Part shown: positions 1 through 9,050 of the stretch, one piece after another | Layout of the letters: every line of letters starts with the position of its first letter | Numbering within the stretch: the first letter of the stretch is position 1 | The notes under the pieces: model-generated | Told to the model about the DNA's origin: nothing | What the model saw: only the letters and a program-made list of their open reading frames with translations | Databases searched by the model: none | Source: Euphorbia lathyris | Lineage: Eukaryota; Streptophyta; Magnoliopsida; Malpighiales; Euphorbiaceae | Reading direction: 5' to 3' | Length of the DNA stretch: 64,000 nt | NCBI RefSeq assembly: GCF_963576675.1 | Contig: NC_088911.1 | Location: 78,583,256-78,647,255, forward strand | Program-made: the position numbers and the translations under genes

Positions 1-34
1 TTTTTTCTCCATTACTGACTATTTATAGATAATC

Positions 35-65
<31 letters not shown>

Positions 66-1325
66 CATTGAGTGACATTTTCACATGTAAGTGGTTGATT
101 GGTTCCTACTCCGTGCTCCTTTCTCTTTTCCATATTTTATGGCAAAGCATCAGAATTAGGTGCATATCTTTAAAATCCAAAATTGTTATTAGTCCATGTG
201 TCCACTTATCTATGCTTTATTCCTGAAAATTATCATTGATACACCTGTCTAAGCAAAGGCTTTTGATGTTGTACAATAACACCATGTAACTCGACATGTG
301 TTCAGACATCATGCCTAGTCTGTCACTGAAGGCTTTCGAATTCATCATGGAATTGGATAAATAAACAAAAAAAAAACCTTGAGCAGGTGTTGCTTTATGT
401 ATTTTAGCACCTTTAAAGCTCTTTGAAAATGAACTGCAGCAGCTGTAATGTCCACTGGAGAGCTCAAAAGTTCGGAGGGGCTCCATTGCAAGAAATTTTT
501 TTTTTCTTAATAACGACTTAAGGCTTTGATTCATAGTAGTCAAATCAAAATTTTCAAAATTTTGATAATATAAGGATAAATTTGATCATAATTTGAAACA
601 TTAAGGTACAAAACAACTGAGATTCAATATAAAGTAAGGATAAGGTGCAAAAATACTCTAATATTTACACCTAAAAACAATTTTACCCCTAACGTATAAA
701 ATGATGCAATTTTACCCTTAACGTTGGCAGCCAAGAGCAATTTTATCCCTAACGTTGACAAGTTTGGTCGATTGGAGAAATTATTCATCAAATTGTCTTC
801 TCGGTCGTGAATTTTGTAACTAAAAAATACAATTAAAAATAATAAAAGAGAATGAGGTTTAATGGAAAAAATTAAAATGAGATAAAAAAGTGAAGGGAGG
901 GAGATTCAAACATAGAACCAATTGGACGTAGAGATTCCTTTATTTATCACTGCAACCAACTATATAAACTTAGTTTTATGTCATATAATCACATTCTACA
1001 TTATAAGTACTAATTTTAACTATTTTGAGGGCTGCTCGGGACTGAACCACTGTTCGTCAAGGTGTTCCGAAGGGTCAGGAGACACTCCCCTACCCCCTGG
1101 CTCCGCCCCTGTCCACTGGTGCATCCAGGAGCTGACTCGGCTGATTGACTGTAAAACTAGTTTCCAATCCTGTAGTGGTATAAATCAATTGCCCAACCAT
1201 CAGACAGTAAAGGACATGTTTCCTTAACACATCCTAATAAACATGCATCTCAAACTAATTCAAGGGCATATCTACATTGATTAAGTAATATTCTTTTACA
1301 ACTTCTTAATACTTCACTACCTAAT
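1..1325. other. AT-rich intergenic stretch
   Basis: No gene is recognisable. It holds a (TA)n microsatellite at about 41-65 and one copy of a dispersed repeat (452-892, listed separately). Short open frames here, for example 922-1227 on the plus strand, show no domain, no conserved motif and no coding-like context. Confidence 0.6.
452..892. repeat. Dispersed repeat R1, copy 1
   Basis: This stretch (core phrase GGAGGGGCTCCATTGCA near 473-491, then a long AT-rich tail containing 'cttaacgttggcagcc') is closely repeated at about 27.94-28.40 kb and 28.46-28.77 kb in the same orientation. The shared part is roughly 400 bp, with scattered substitutions. The two distant copies begin with 'accagtggcggagccag', which this copy lacks, so it looks 5'-truncated or diverged. 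No coding potential is visible. The class of element is unknown to me. Confidence 0.75.
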
Positions 1326-1825
1326 ACAGTAAAATCTCTATAAATGCATATCGTTGGGACTGCAAAAAAAATATTCATTAAGCGAGATTATTTATTTATC
1401 GATAAATGAATAAATTATTCATTTATTGATAAATTAATAAATTATTCATTTATCGATAAATATTCATTAGATATGTAATTATCTTGTTTAGGAAATATAT
1501 TATTTGATTGATTTGTAATTATCACATTAGCATAATTACAAATCAATCAAATAATTATAGGCATAATTATAGGCACAATTATAGGTCTTGTTTTTTTGTA
1601 AACTCTTGGGTATTTATATTGATCAATATATATATATTGTTTGTAATTTAATAATTATTACTTTATATTTTCATTGGGCCCTTAAGGATTTAAATATTTT
1701 TTATTACTTAATGCATTTAGCGAGGTTATTACTTTAGTCCATTGGCCCAAGTCGGGACCGGAAGAATTTATTATATAATCGAGGTTATTACTTTATCGAA
1801 TATTCATTTATCGAGGTTTAACTGT
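1326..1825. mobile_element. MITE-like non-autonomous DNA element
   Basis: The ends are imperfect inverted repeats: the left starts ACAGTAAAATCTCTATAAATG and the right, read on the other strand, starts ACAGTTAAACCTCGATAAATG. The interior is very AT-rich with several self-complementary segments around TTTATCGATAAA (1390-1470). This 'acagt(t)aaa-ctc-ataaat' terminus is, as I recall, common among small plant DNA elements. No transposase is present. I could not find a convincing target-site duplication, so exact ends are tentative. Confidence 0.55.
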
Positions 1826-2304
1826 AAAAAAATTAAATTTCATAAATCTTTAGTCCTAAACTTATCATCAAGATACTATTTCTTTTAGATCATTGCTTGT
1901 TAATCTAATATTATCCGCGTATACAAAAAAGAGAAGTAATAGATCTATTGTTGTTTACCCAAATGATTTGAATTTAGTCATTCCATTAAATCTATATTTA
2001 TTAAAATCATAAGGCGAAGATTACAACAATCCTAAAACTTAAATCTAATAAGCTTAGATATCCAAATGAACACAAAGAAGATGTTAATTTAGTATTATAA
2101 AACCATGTAAACTTCCTCATTCAAATTGCCATTATATCTAATTGAAATAAATCCCAATTATATATGGCAGCAACAACTAAAATCAACCTAATTGTGGTCA
2201 TTTTACTATAGAAAACTGTATTCATGTAATGAATTCCATCTGTTGAGTAAATCTCTTAACAATAAGTCTAGCCTTTTATACTTTATTAGGGGCTCATATG
2301 CCTT
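1826..2304. other. Intergenic spacer, nothing recognised
   Basis: AT-rich sequence between the MITE-like element and the start of pararetroviral homology. No open frame of note, no repeat structure recognised. Confidence 0.5.
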
Positions 2305-2606
2305 CAGTAACAGAATATGATAGTACATATGCACTATTATTAGGATACGACTTTTTAAATAAAATCAAATATAAGATAAATAATCAAGGAAGTACGATAG
2401 AAGATCAAAACAAGATACGGTATATAAATAAAATATGAATATACGACAACAACTTGATAAAAAAAAAGAAAATTACAAACAATAAATACTATTATGGCGG
2501 AAACAATAATAGAATCTCAAATAAAATATTTAGAAATTGAATCTAAACAACAAAGATTAGAACTATCGATACACCTATTCAAATATATGTTTTAGATGAT
2601 AGAATG
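2305..2606 (+). mobile_element. Inverted pararetrovirus fragments joined to viral RT
   Basis: Two pieces of viral sequence lie here in the opposite orientation to the main insert. Positions 2305-2562 match the reverse complement of about 6080-6320 (end of the retropepsin-like frame, the non-coding gap and the start of the 55-aa frame) with few differences. Positions about 2566-2606 match the reverse complement of about 7040-7085, inside the movement-protein gene. Directly after them the RT gene begins in minus orientation. At least two joins are therefore visible within 300 bp, and they cut the RT gene. Confidence 0.85.
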
Positions 2607-3426
2607 CATCTAGGTGTTGTAAATGGCCCGCTATATTATTACTGTAGATTAATATATCATCTACATAAACTATACAAAATTCATTTAATTTTCTAAATAT
2701 CGTATCCATTCTTCGTTGAAATATCTGGGGTGCATTTTTCAAACCAAAAGGTAACACAATCCATTCATAATGTCCTTGTGGTGCACTAAATGCTGTTAAA
2801 GGTCTTGATTCTTTAGTAAGCTCAATTTGCCAAAATCCACTTTTACAATCAAATTTACTGAACCATTTTTTTCCTGATAATCTATTAATTAAATTTCTCT
2901 TATAAGGTAAAAAATATCCATCAAAAATCGTTTTCTTATTTAGTTCTCTATAATCTATTACCATTCTTGCTTTGCCTCTCTTTTGTTCGCTATGTTTCCT
3001 TACTAAAAATGCAGGGCTACTATGAGGGCTTTTACTTTCTTGAATTAATTTTAAGTCTAATAATTCTTTTATTTGTAGTTCAAATTCCTTTTGATCATCA
3101 GGACTATATCTTATTGGTCTGGTTCGAACAACATCATTAAGGTTTATGAGTTCTATCTTAGCATATATCTTTTCTTTTTCCCACAAGGTTATGGGGTTTT
3201 CTCCAAAGTTTATCTTCAAATGGTCTAAATATTTCTGTTTTAAAATTTCTAAATTATTATCTCTGTTTGTTTTGATATTATGTATTGTGAGTGGATATAA
3301 AGGTAGGACTCGCTTAAGGATAATCCATTTATTACAAGGAGTTAAAAGACTTATGGTTTCAGGTTTGATAAGCTGGACTTTAAAGAAATCAAGGAAATTA
3401 TTTCCTAATAATATATGTTGTTTCAT
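2575..3426 (-). pseudogene. Pararetroviral reverse transcriptase, truncated
   Basis: The 283-aa frame carries the usual RT series: a conserved proline-rich entry segment (residues about 100-150), the DYRELNKKT block, the FDCKSGFWQI motif A with its Asp, the LPFGLKNAP motif and the YVDDILIY catalytic box near the C-terminus. It would catalyse copying of viral RNA into DNA. The thumb, connection and RNase H regions are absent: the frame ends about 25 codons after YVDD, the last dozen or so residues coming from the joined inverted fragment. The protease frame lies just upstream (3454-3693), so PR and RT were probably one polyprotein now split by a stop. Non-functional. Confidence 0.9.
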
Positions 3427-3453
3427 ATTATTTTCTTGATAAATTATGGGTAA

Positions 3454-3693
3454 TCAAAAGATTGTCTTGTTAAGTATTAATCTCATATTTTCGGCTATAA
3501 TATCTAATTCTTTCATTTGTTCATTAAATCCTGTAACTCTGACCTTATGTCCTTTAGATCTTTTCCATTTATGGGGAACTAGTACATCTTGCTTAGATAA
3601 ACATATATCAGCTCCACTATCTATAAATATGTGGCGTTTTATAATCTTATTAGGTTTATATTCTACTGGTGCTTCTACATAGATAGCTACCAT
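3454..3693 (-). pseudogene. Pararetroviral aspartic protease
   Basis: A 79-aa frame containing the retropepsin active-site motif IDSGAD at about residues 25-30, followed by hydrophobic beta-strand-like sequence. In the family this domain heads the polymerase polyprotein and cleaves viral polyproteins. The frame starts where the coat-protein frame stops (position 3693), typical of compact viral gene order. It is separated from RT by a stop at about 3452, so the PR-RT polyprotein is broken here. Confidence 0.8.
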
Positions 3694-5544
3694 TAGTTAT
3701 CAGTTTCACTATCTTCATATTCTATTGTTTCTAATTCTTCTGAGTTCTCATCTTCTGTTTCAGTAATATAAAATTCATCTTCTTTATGCCATTTATCATC
3801 GTTGGCTCTTATTTGTTCTAGACTCATTATAAATTCTGTTGTTCCTATATATTTTACACCTTTTTGTTTTAATTTAGGGCATTTGTTAGCATAATGTCCT
3901 TTCTCATTACAATTCCAACATTCACATTCTGTAAGCTTAGTATTTTTATCCCTTAGTGGTCTTTCCCGTCTTTTCCTAAACTTTCGTTTATATCTAAATG
4001 TGTTCCTATTTTCTGGATTATTTTTATATTGTCTAAATCTTTTTCGTCGAAATCGTCCATTATCATACTTGTTAGTATAAGATTTCTTATATGTAGGATT
4101 ATGTCTATAAGTGCGATTAGGATTATATCGCCGTCTATATGTTCTCCTAACTTTATCATCACAACCAAAAACTAACCGCTTTTCAGTGAATCCACATATC
4201 TCGCGTAATCCTAGTTTCTTATCCTTTTTAACCTTTTGTTGAACTCTATATTCTTCACATTTTCTCATAAGATAAGCTCGTAGTACTCTAATTCTTTCTC
4301 CTAATGTATTTTCTGTTGGTTCTAATTGAGTATATTCTTTTGAAACGTCTACGTTGTATGGGTTTGGTAAGTGGTCATAATATAGTTGTTGATATATCAA
4401 TCCTTCTTGTGGTAAAAACCTAGCTTCATAAAAGAACTTAGTAAAACTGATAGTATATTCTGGTAATTTACTAATTTTACAACATTTCATGTTATTCAAA
4501 TTCATTATTATTTCAGCTTTTCTTTCAGCAAATATTGTTTCTCTAGCCACTAACCATCTTTCTCCTAAAAATTCTCTTTTTAATACCATATCGAATAATA
4601 ATAACATTAAGGCTATGTACATTCCTAAATTTCAATCATTTATTCGTCTACTTATTTCTTGTTCATCATAGACATTATCTAAATCTAAAAAAATATCCAT
4701 TTGGATTTAATCCTTGAGACATAGATCCTATAAATTCTTTAAAGTCTCCTTGTTGGCCTATAGGTATATGTCGTGGAATTGTAGGTGCTTTTCTAGTTAC
4801 TACGTCTAAATTAGGGTCTATCATTTCTTCTTCTGGATAATTATTGGCATCTTCGTTTACTATATTTTCTGATCCTATATCTGATTCTTCATACCTAGTG
4901 TATTCGTTGTTTTCTATGTCACTTTCGGGTTCTTCTTCTATTATTGCATTAATGTTTTTCATTTGTTCTAATGTTTTCATTATTTGGTTATTTTCTTCTA
5001 TTAATTTTGTTTCATCTTTATTTTCTTCTTCTATATATCCAATGATTTTTAATTTATTTTCACTTTGATTATCTGAACTATCTGAACTATCACTACTACT
5101 ATTACTGATGTGAATAGTTTTCCCTTTTACTTCTTTAACCATGGTTCTTAAGACTCTTAATTCTTCCTTCAACTCTTTTAATTCATCTGTAATGTGGAGT
5201 AGCTCTGTTTTTGTTTGTTTTAGTTCTAACTTTATTTCTTTTAATTCTTTTTTAGTATTTTTAAACTTGTGTTTATATTTTTTATATTTTTCAACCCATT
5301 CTGTATTCGAATTTATGACTAATTTTATATTTTCTTTTTGCAGGTCTTTTATTTCTTGATGTTGTTTTTCTATTTTGAGTTCAAGATATTCTACTTCAGT
5401 GCTTACGTCTATATTGGATGTTTTCACATCATGTTCTTTGAGTTTTCTAGTTTTTAGTGGTTCATACTTGTATCTTTCTTTGTCAATAATTTCTTGGGCG
5501 TGATTTTTAAGAAATGTTATTACACTATGTTCTTGTTCTGCCAT
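3693..5544 (-). pseudogene. Pararetroviral coat protein, frameshifted
   Basis: The N-terminal 289-aa frame (5544-4675) is rich in Lys/Glu coiled coil (about residues 50-150) and then strongly acidic, as in the N-terminus of caulimovirid coat proteins. The C-terminal 309-aa frame (4622-3693) has a basic Arg/Lys-rich tract, a CCHC zinc knuckle (CWNCNEKGHYANKC) and an acidic tail. The two frames are separated by a frameshift around the T-run near 4690 (T-run read on the minus strand) and an in-frame stop near 4635. Together they would make a coat protein of about 600 residues, close to the family's usual size. Function inferred from order and knuckle; the copy is dead. Confidence 0.8.
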
Positions 5545-5548
5545 TAGA

Positions 5549-5962
5549 TTAGAATTGTCCTTTTTTGTATAAATCCGTTAAAAGATCTAAGGTTTTATTT
5601 ACTTTTGTAGGGATTTTAGGTTTTATTTCACTTATATCCATCATTATTGGTTCATTGCTTCGTCTCCAAGCATCTATGGGTACTATTTCTGGAGTTTTAG
5701 TCTGTGTTATAGTAACGTTTAGATTTTCTCCTGAGGTAATGCTACATCTTTCTTCTATGGGTCTCTTTCTTTTGTCTATATTAGCTACTAACATGTTTAA
5801 TTTTTTCAAAATTATCTTAAACGTTGGTATTTCCGATGTATTCCATAGTTTTGTTAATTCCTGTGTTATCATTTCTTGGATTTGAATATGATTTTCTTGT
5901 ATTAAACTAAGAGTATTCTTCAATTGTTCTTTTGCTACAATCTCTATCCATATTTGGTCCAA
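5549..5962 (-). CDS. Pararetroviral 137-aa protein, VAP-like by position
   Basis: An open 137-aa frame ending four bases before the coat-protein start. The N-terminal half is helical (Leu/Ile/Gln-rich, residues 1-60); the C-terminal half is basic and proline-containing. Size and place directly upstream of the coat protein match the virion-associated protein (ORF III product) of caulimoviruses, which binds virions through an N-terminal coiled coil. That assignment rests on position and size; I see no diagnostic motif. It is uninterrupted although its neighbours are broken. Confidence 0.5.
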   Translation of the reverse strand: MDQIWIEIVAKEQLKNTLSLIQENHIQIQEMITQELTKLWNTSEIPTFKIILKKLNMLVANIDKRKRPIEERCSITSGENLNVTITQTKTPEIVPIDAWRRSNEPIMMDISEIKPKIPTKVNKTLDLLTDLYKKGQF

Positions 5963-5975
5963 TTTTTGGTTAGGA

Positions 5976-6143
5976 TCACTTATCTTTGTAGATTCTTTTT
6001 ATCCATCCGTCTTCAAGTTTGATCCATTCTTTCTTAGGCTTCTCTAATAAAGATTTTAATTGTTTGATCTCACATTCTAATCTTTGTTGTTTAGATTCAA
6101 TTTCTAAATATTTTATTTGAGATTCTACTATTGTTTCCGCCAT
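5976..6143 (-). CDS. Pararetroviral small helical protein, 55 aa
   Basis: A short frame beginning ATGGCGGAAACA on the minus strand and ending TGA 13 bases before the next viral start. The product is almost entirely charged helix (Glu/Lys/Gln with Leu/Ile at heptad-like spacing) ending in a basic tail. Its start region is duplicated in inverted orientation at about 2500-2562. By position it could stand for the ORF II (aphid transmission factor) slot of caulimoviruses, but it is much shorter and no motif supports that. Confidence 0.35.
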   Translation of the reverse strand: MAETIVESQIKYLEIESKQQRLECEIKQLKSLLEKPKKEWIKLEDGWIKRIYKDK

Positions 6144-6198
6144 AATAGTATTTATTGTTTGTAATTTTCTCTTTTTTTATCAAGTTGTTGTCGTATGT

Positions 6199-6531
6199 TC
6201 ATATTTTATTTATATACCGTATCTTGTTTTGATCTTCTATCGTAATTCCTTGATTATTTATCTTATATTTGATTTTATTTAAAAAGTCGTATCCTAATAA
6301 TAGTGCATATGTACTATCATATTCTGTTACTCCTACAATTATCTCATATTCTAGATCTTGAATTTTAAATCTAATTCTTATGCTTCTAGTTATGATTATT
6401 TCTCTACTACTATTTGGACAGTTATAAGTTTGTGGTTCGATTAGTTCACATTTATTCTCATTTATTTGGCTAATATGTACTAAACTTTTGGTTCCTGTAT
6501 TAATTTCAGCTATACAGCAGTCGCTCGTAGC
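6199..6531 (-). CDS. Retropepsin-like reading frame after the movement protein
   Basis: An open frame of about 110 codons overlaps the last codons of the movement-protein gene and runs on to a TGA at 6199-6201. It has no ATG, so it may have been read as an extension of the movement protein by frameshifting or may have lost its start. Near its beginning is AEINTGTKSL, which resembles the retropepsin flap-strand motif hydrophobic-D-T/S-G-A but with Asn in place of Asp; near its end is ALLLGYDFLNK, like the second conserved (I/L)-L-G-x-D-F-L block of viral aspartic proteases. The canonical DSGA protease lies 3 kb downstream in its usual place. Its function is unknown. Confidence 0.4.
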   Translation of the reverse strand, partial: ATSDCCIAEINTGTKSLVHISQINENKCELIEPQTYNCPNSSREIIITRSIRIRFKIQDLEYEIIVGVTEYDSTYALLLGYDFLNKIKYKINNQGITIEDQNKIRYINKI

Positions 6532-7469
6532 TCATTAAATAATATTATTTTTATTCGTAACTTATCTTCATAATATGTATGTAATAAATCTAATGTTCTT
6601 TGTTGTCTTATTATTTCTTTCTTAAAACTTAACCTTCCTCCTTCTATCCTAGGTAATAATTTCTGGATTGGTTGTAGTTTTCTAGAATTAAAATCTATAC
6701 ATATTTCGTCTGGTATTGTTATTATGGAGTTTTCCTTATGTTCTAGTGGTTCTAATATTTCCTGGTATAATTTTGGTACTAATATATCCCTATCATTTTG
6801 TTTTCTTATATGATAATTACCTGTAAGGGCATATATCATTTTTGTTTCTATACTAATTACTTTACTTCCTGGAGGCATTCTTATTCCTTCTAATTTATAA
6901 TATAGAGTTAATGCTAAATCTTTATGTTTATCTTCTAAGGATACACTAAAATCTGGTTGAATTGTGAATTTAAGTTTCTGATAAATTAAATTTCCTCTTA
7001 CTACTGATATTAAGGCATCTTGTATATTATCTAATATTCTATCATCTAAAACATATATTTGAATAGGTGTATCGATATTTTTCTGAAAATATGCTTTTAT
7101 AGTGAATTCTATTCCTCCAAAGTAAATATTCCTATATTTCTTCGATTCTTTATGTGATAATTTTGATAATTCTCTTTTTATGACGTCATCCGTTATCAAA
7201 TTTATCCTTGCTCTACCATTTATAGTAGTTGTATCTATAATATTCTCATGTTTCTGAACAATATATCGTATATTTTTATTTCTATCAAACCATTTCGTTT
7301 TATATATCTTATTTACAGATAGCTCTTCAGTTTCATCTTGTATTTTCTGATAAATATCTGGTTTAAAACTTAAAGTTTGAGTTATACCCCCTTCATAAGT
7401 ATCCATTTGATAGTAGATATTAGTATTTTCTGTATGGGTTTGTTCTGTTATTTCTTTATTCTCTTCCAT
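6510..7469 (-). CDS. Pararetroviral movement protein (30K superfamily)
   Basis: A 319-aa uninterrupted frame. The central part (about residues 90-225) has the pattern of caulimovirid movement proteins: ITDDVIKRELSKLS followed by alternating beta strands, then GNLIYQKLKFTIQPDFSVSL with the conserved Asp, and the MPPGSKVISI segment. The family forms tubules at plasmodesmata and mediates cell-to-cell spread. The ATG overlaps the end of the upstream coiled-coil frame by 14 bases, a typical viral arrangement. No stop or frameshift is seen, though the surrounding genome copy is dead. A 40-bp piece of this gene is repeated in inverted orientation at 2566-2606. Confidence 0.8.
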   Translation of the reverse strand: MEENKEITEQTHTENTNIYYQMDTYEGGITQTLSFKPDIYQKIQDETEELSVNKIYKTKWFDRNKNIRYIVQKHENIIDTTTINGRARINLITDDVIKRELSKLSHKESKKYRNIYFGGIEFTIKAYFQKNIDTPIQIYVLDDRILDNIQDALISVVRGNLIYQKLKFTIQPDFSVSLEDKHKDLALTLYYKLEGIRMPPGSKVISIETKMIYALTGNYHIRKQNDRDILVPKLYQEILEPLEHKENSIITIPDEICIDFNSRKLQPIQKLLPRIEGGRLSFKKEIIRQQRTLDLLHTYYEDKLRIKIILFNELRATAV

Positions 7470-7779
7470 TGATTAAAGCTTGAATATGTCTGTAACTTTC
7501 AGTGATTATTTGTTTTTGAATTTCTATTGTCTCTTCTTGCTCTCTACGTTTTTCTTCTAATCTTTTTACTTTATCTTCTAAGTCAAAAACTCTTTTTTGT
7601 AGTTTTATCTTTTCAATACGCTTAGCGTCTAAAGCACCTTGTGCTAATTCTAATTGTCTATCTTTTAATTCCATAATTTGTAATGCTCTTCTACAACTTA
7701 TAATATGTTGATTAATATCCTTATTATACACTAATGGTTTTTCAGCAATAATCTTAAGACCTTCAACTGGTATATCCAT
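7456..7779 (-). CDS. Pararetroviral coiled-coil protein, 107 aa
   Basis: A 107-aa frame whose residues about 35-95 are dominated by Glu, Lys, Arg and Gln with regularly spaced Leu/Ile/Val, a clear coiled coil. It starts 3 bases after the upstream 92-aa frame ends and its stop lies inside the movement-protein start. I do not recognise it as a named family; small coiled-coil proteins ahead of or beside the movement protein occur in several caulimovirid genera. No defect is visible. Confidence 0.45.
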   Translation of the reverse strand: MDIPVEGLKIIAEKPLVYNKDINQHIISCRRALQIMELKDRQLELAQGALDAKRIEKIKLQKRVFDLEDKVKRLEEKRREQEETIEIQKQIITESYRHIQALINGRE

Positions 7780-7782
7780 TAT

Positions 7783-8061
7783 CTAGTGTGTGTAAGCCTG
7801 AAAAATCATGATTGTGAAATTAATTAGGCATTTAATCAGTTCTATCTTTCTTGTTAATAGTATATGTCTGTTTAGATCATTAGTTCCTATACTAAGTAGA
7901 TGTTGGTGATATTCTAATAATAAGATTAATTTACCTAAGAGAAGAGAAATTTCCAAACTACTATTTAGGTCTAATTCAAGTATGCTGTTTATAAATTTAT
8001 CTACTGGTTTCTTATGAATATTAATTTGTGATGCGAACATACTAGTATATGATGACGACAT
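7783..8061 (-). CDS. Pararetroviral first small frame, 92 aa
   Basis: A 92-aa frame, Leu/Ile-rich and helical, the first open frame after a leader-like stretch with a partial tRNA-Met primer-site match (8115-8123). By position it corresponds to the small ORF VII-type frame of multi-ORF caulimovirids, which has no firmly assigned role. No similarity to a known protein is recognised from the sequence. Confidence 0.35.
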   Translation of the reverse strand: MSSSYTSMFASQINIHKKPVDKFINSILELDLNSSLEISLLLGKLILLLEYHQHLLSIGTNDLNRHILLTRKIELIKCLINFTIMIFQAYTH

Positions 8062-8114
8062 AGTGATTGAAAATCTGATTTAAAAAAGTCTAACTATATG
8101 TGACATCCTTTTAA

Positions 8115-8123
8115 GGCTCTGAT
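8115..8123 (-). other. Possible degenerate tRNA-Met primer binding site
   Basis: On the minus strand the 9 bases ATCAGAGCC match the last nine bases of the usual initiator-tRNA-Met complement (TGGTATCAGAGCC); the first four bases do not match. It lies just upstream of the first viral frame, where caulimovirids have their minus-strand primer site. Nine bases can match by chance. Confidence 0.25.
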
Positions 8124-8130
8124 TGAAATT

Positions 8131-8734
8131 TTTTCAGGTGGTATTTAAGGCTTTGATTTAAATATTCATGGCCTCTTTCTAACAAGCATGTTTTATGGCT
8201 TGTTGGTAAGTTTTAGGCTGAGGTCTAATTAAAACAATAAGAAAAAAAAAGCTAAACTGTAATTCCTTTGTTTTTGTGAAAACTTTTCATAACATAATAT
8301 TGAAGATAAAGGATATTTGATGTTACTTGATTTAATGGTTTTGTTGTTACCAAATTACAATGAAAGTCCCATATGGAATTTCGAGTTGTTACAAAATTCC
8401 TAGATGGATGGCACTGTTGAAATAGTGTGAGGAAGATTTGGTATATTTGTTCCTGAAATAACATGAATATTTGATCGTTTTAGGATTTGAATCAAACATA
8501 TATAGTTGGACCACTATCTTGAACTACTATATGATCATTAGTTGTCTAGAATTGATTTGTGAAACATTAAGAAGATGAAAAATCCAAAACAAGGATCAAT
8601 CTCAGTTATATCACAAACACAGACATACAAAGATCATTAAGGAATAATATCCTAATACTTATGATATGCTCATAAAATACTACATCCCTAAAAACAATAT
8701 ATATATTTCCGATGAATGAAATCAAATAATCGAT
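8131..8734. other. Intergenic spacer between viral insert and copia element
   Basis: Probably viral leader remnants merging into AT-rich host spacer; the exact edge of the insert cannot be placed. No gene recognised. Confidence 0.4.
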
Positions 8735-8739
8735 AGCAT

Positions 8740-9010
8740 TGATAAATATTGAACACAATAGACAAATTGCAGCAAAATGCAAAGAGTATTTGTTATTTAG
8801 AATGTAAAATGAAGAGGCTTTAAATAGCGTTACAGTGAACAGAAATCAAGAAAGAAAAAATTAACGTATCCCACATATACAGGAAACGTGATTACAGCAA
8901 AGACTAACACAGATAAACTCAAACTCTAACTTATTCCTATTTTCTAGGAACTTATCGTTAACAGCAAAGACTACTTCAAAAAACCTAACAAGAAGACACG
9001 TGACTTAACA
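8740..9010 (-). repeat. Copia 3' LTR
   Basis: Begins TGATAAATATTG and ends TTAACA on the plus strand. Matches 14532-14802 over the full 271 bp. Confidence 0.95.
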
Positions 9011-9050
9011 AAACTCTCCCCTAAACTAAACTTGCTTACATCAAGTTAGT

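Larger units (their letters stand above)
2606..8130 (-). mobile_element. Endogenous pararetrovirus (Caulimoviridae), partial
   Basis: Minus-strand order, 5' to 3': a 92-aa frame, a 107-aa coiled-coil frame, movement protein, retropepsin-like frame, 55-aa frame, 137-aa frame, acidic coat protein with zinc knuckle, protease, reverse transcriptase. Separate small frames ahead of MP, CP, PR and RT fit the multi-ORF genera of Caulimoviridae (caulimovirus/soymovirus-like layout) rather than badnaviruses with one long polyprotein. No integrase is present, as expected of the family. RNase H and the transactivator gene are missing because the RT is cut at about 2606. Genus not assigned. The insert carries stops and frameshifts and is a dead genomic copy. 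Confidence 0.85.

Noticed and set aside
922..1227. 101-codon plus-strand frame
   Set aside because: No domain, unusual composition and no conserved context; likely chance in a spacer.
2575..2610. C-terminal residues of the RT frame as genuine RT sequence
   Set aside because: They derive from the joined inverted movement-protein fragment, not from RT.
3146..3439. 97-codon plus-strand frame opposite the viral RT
   Set aside because: Antisense shadow of a clear RT gene; hydrophobic pattern comes from reading AT-rich sequence backwards.
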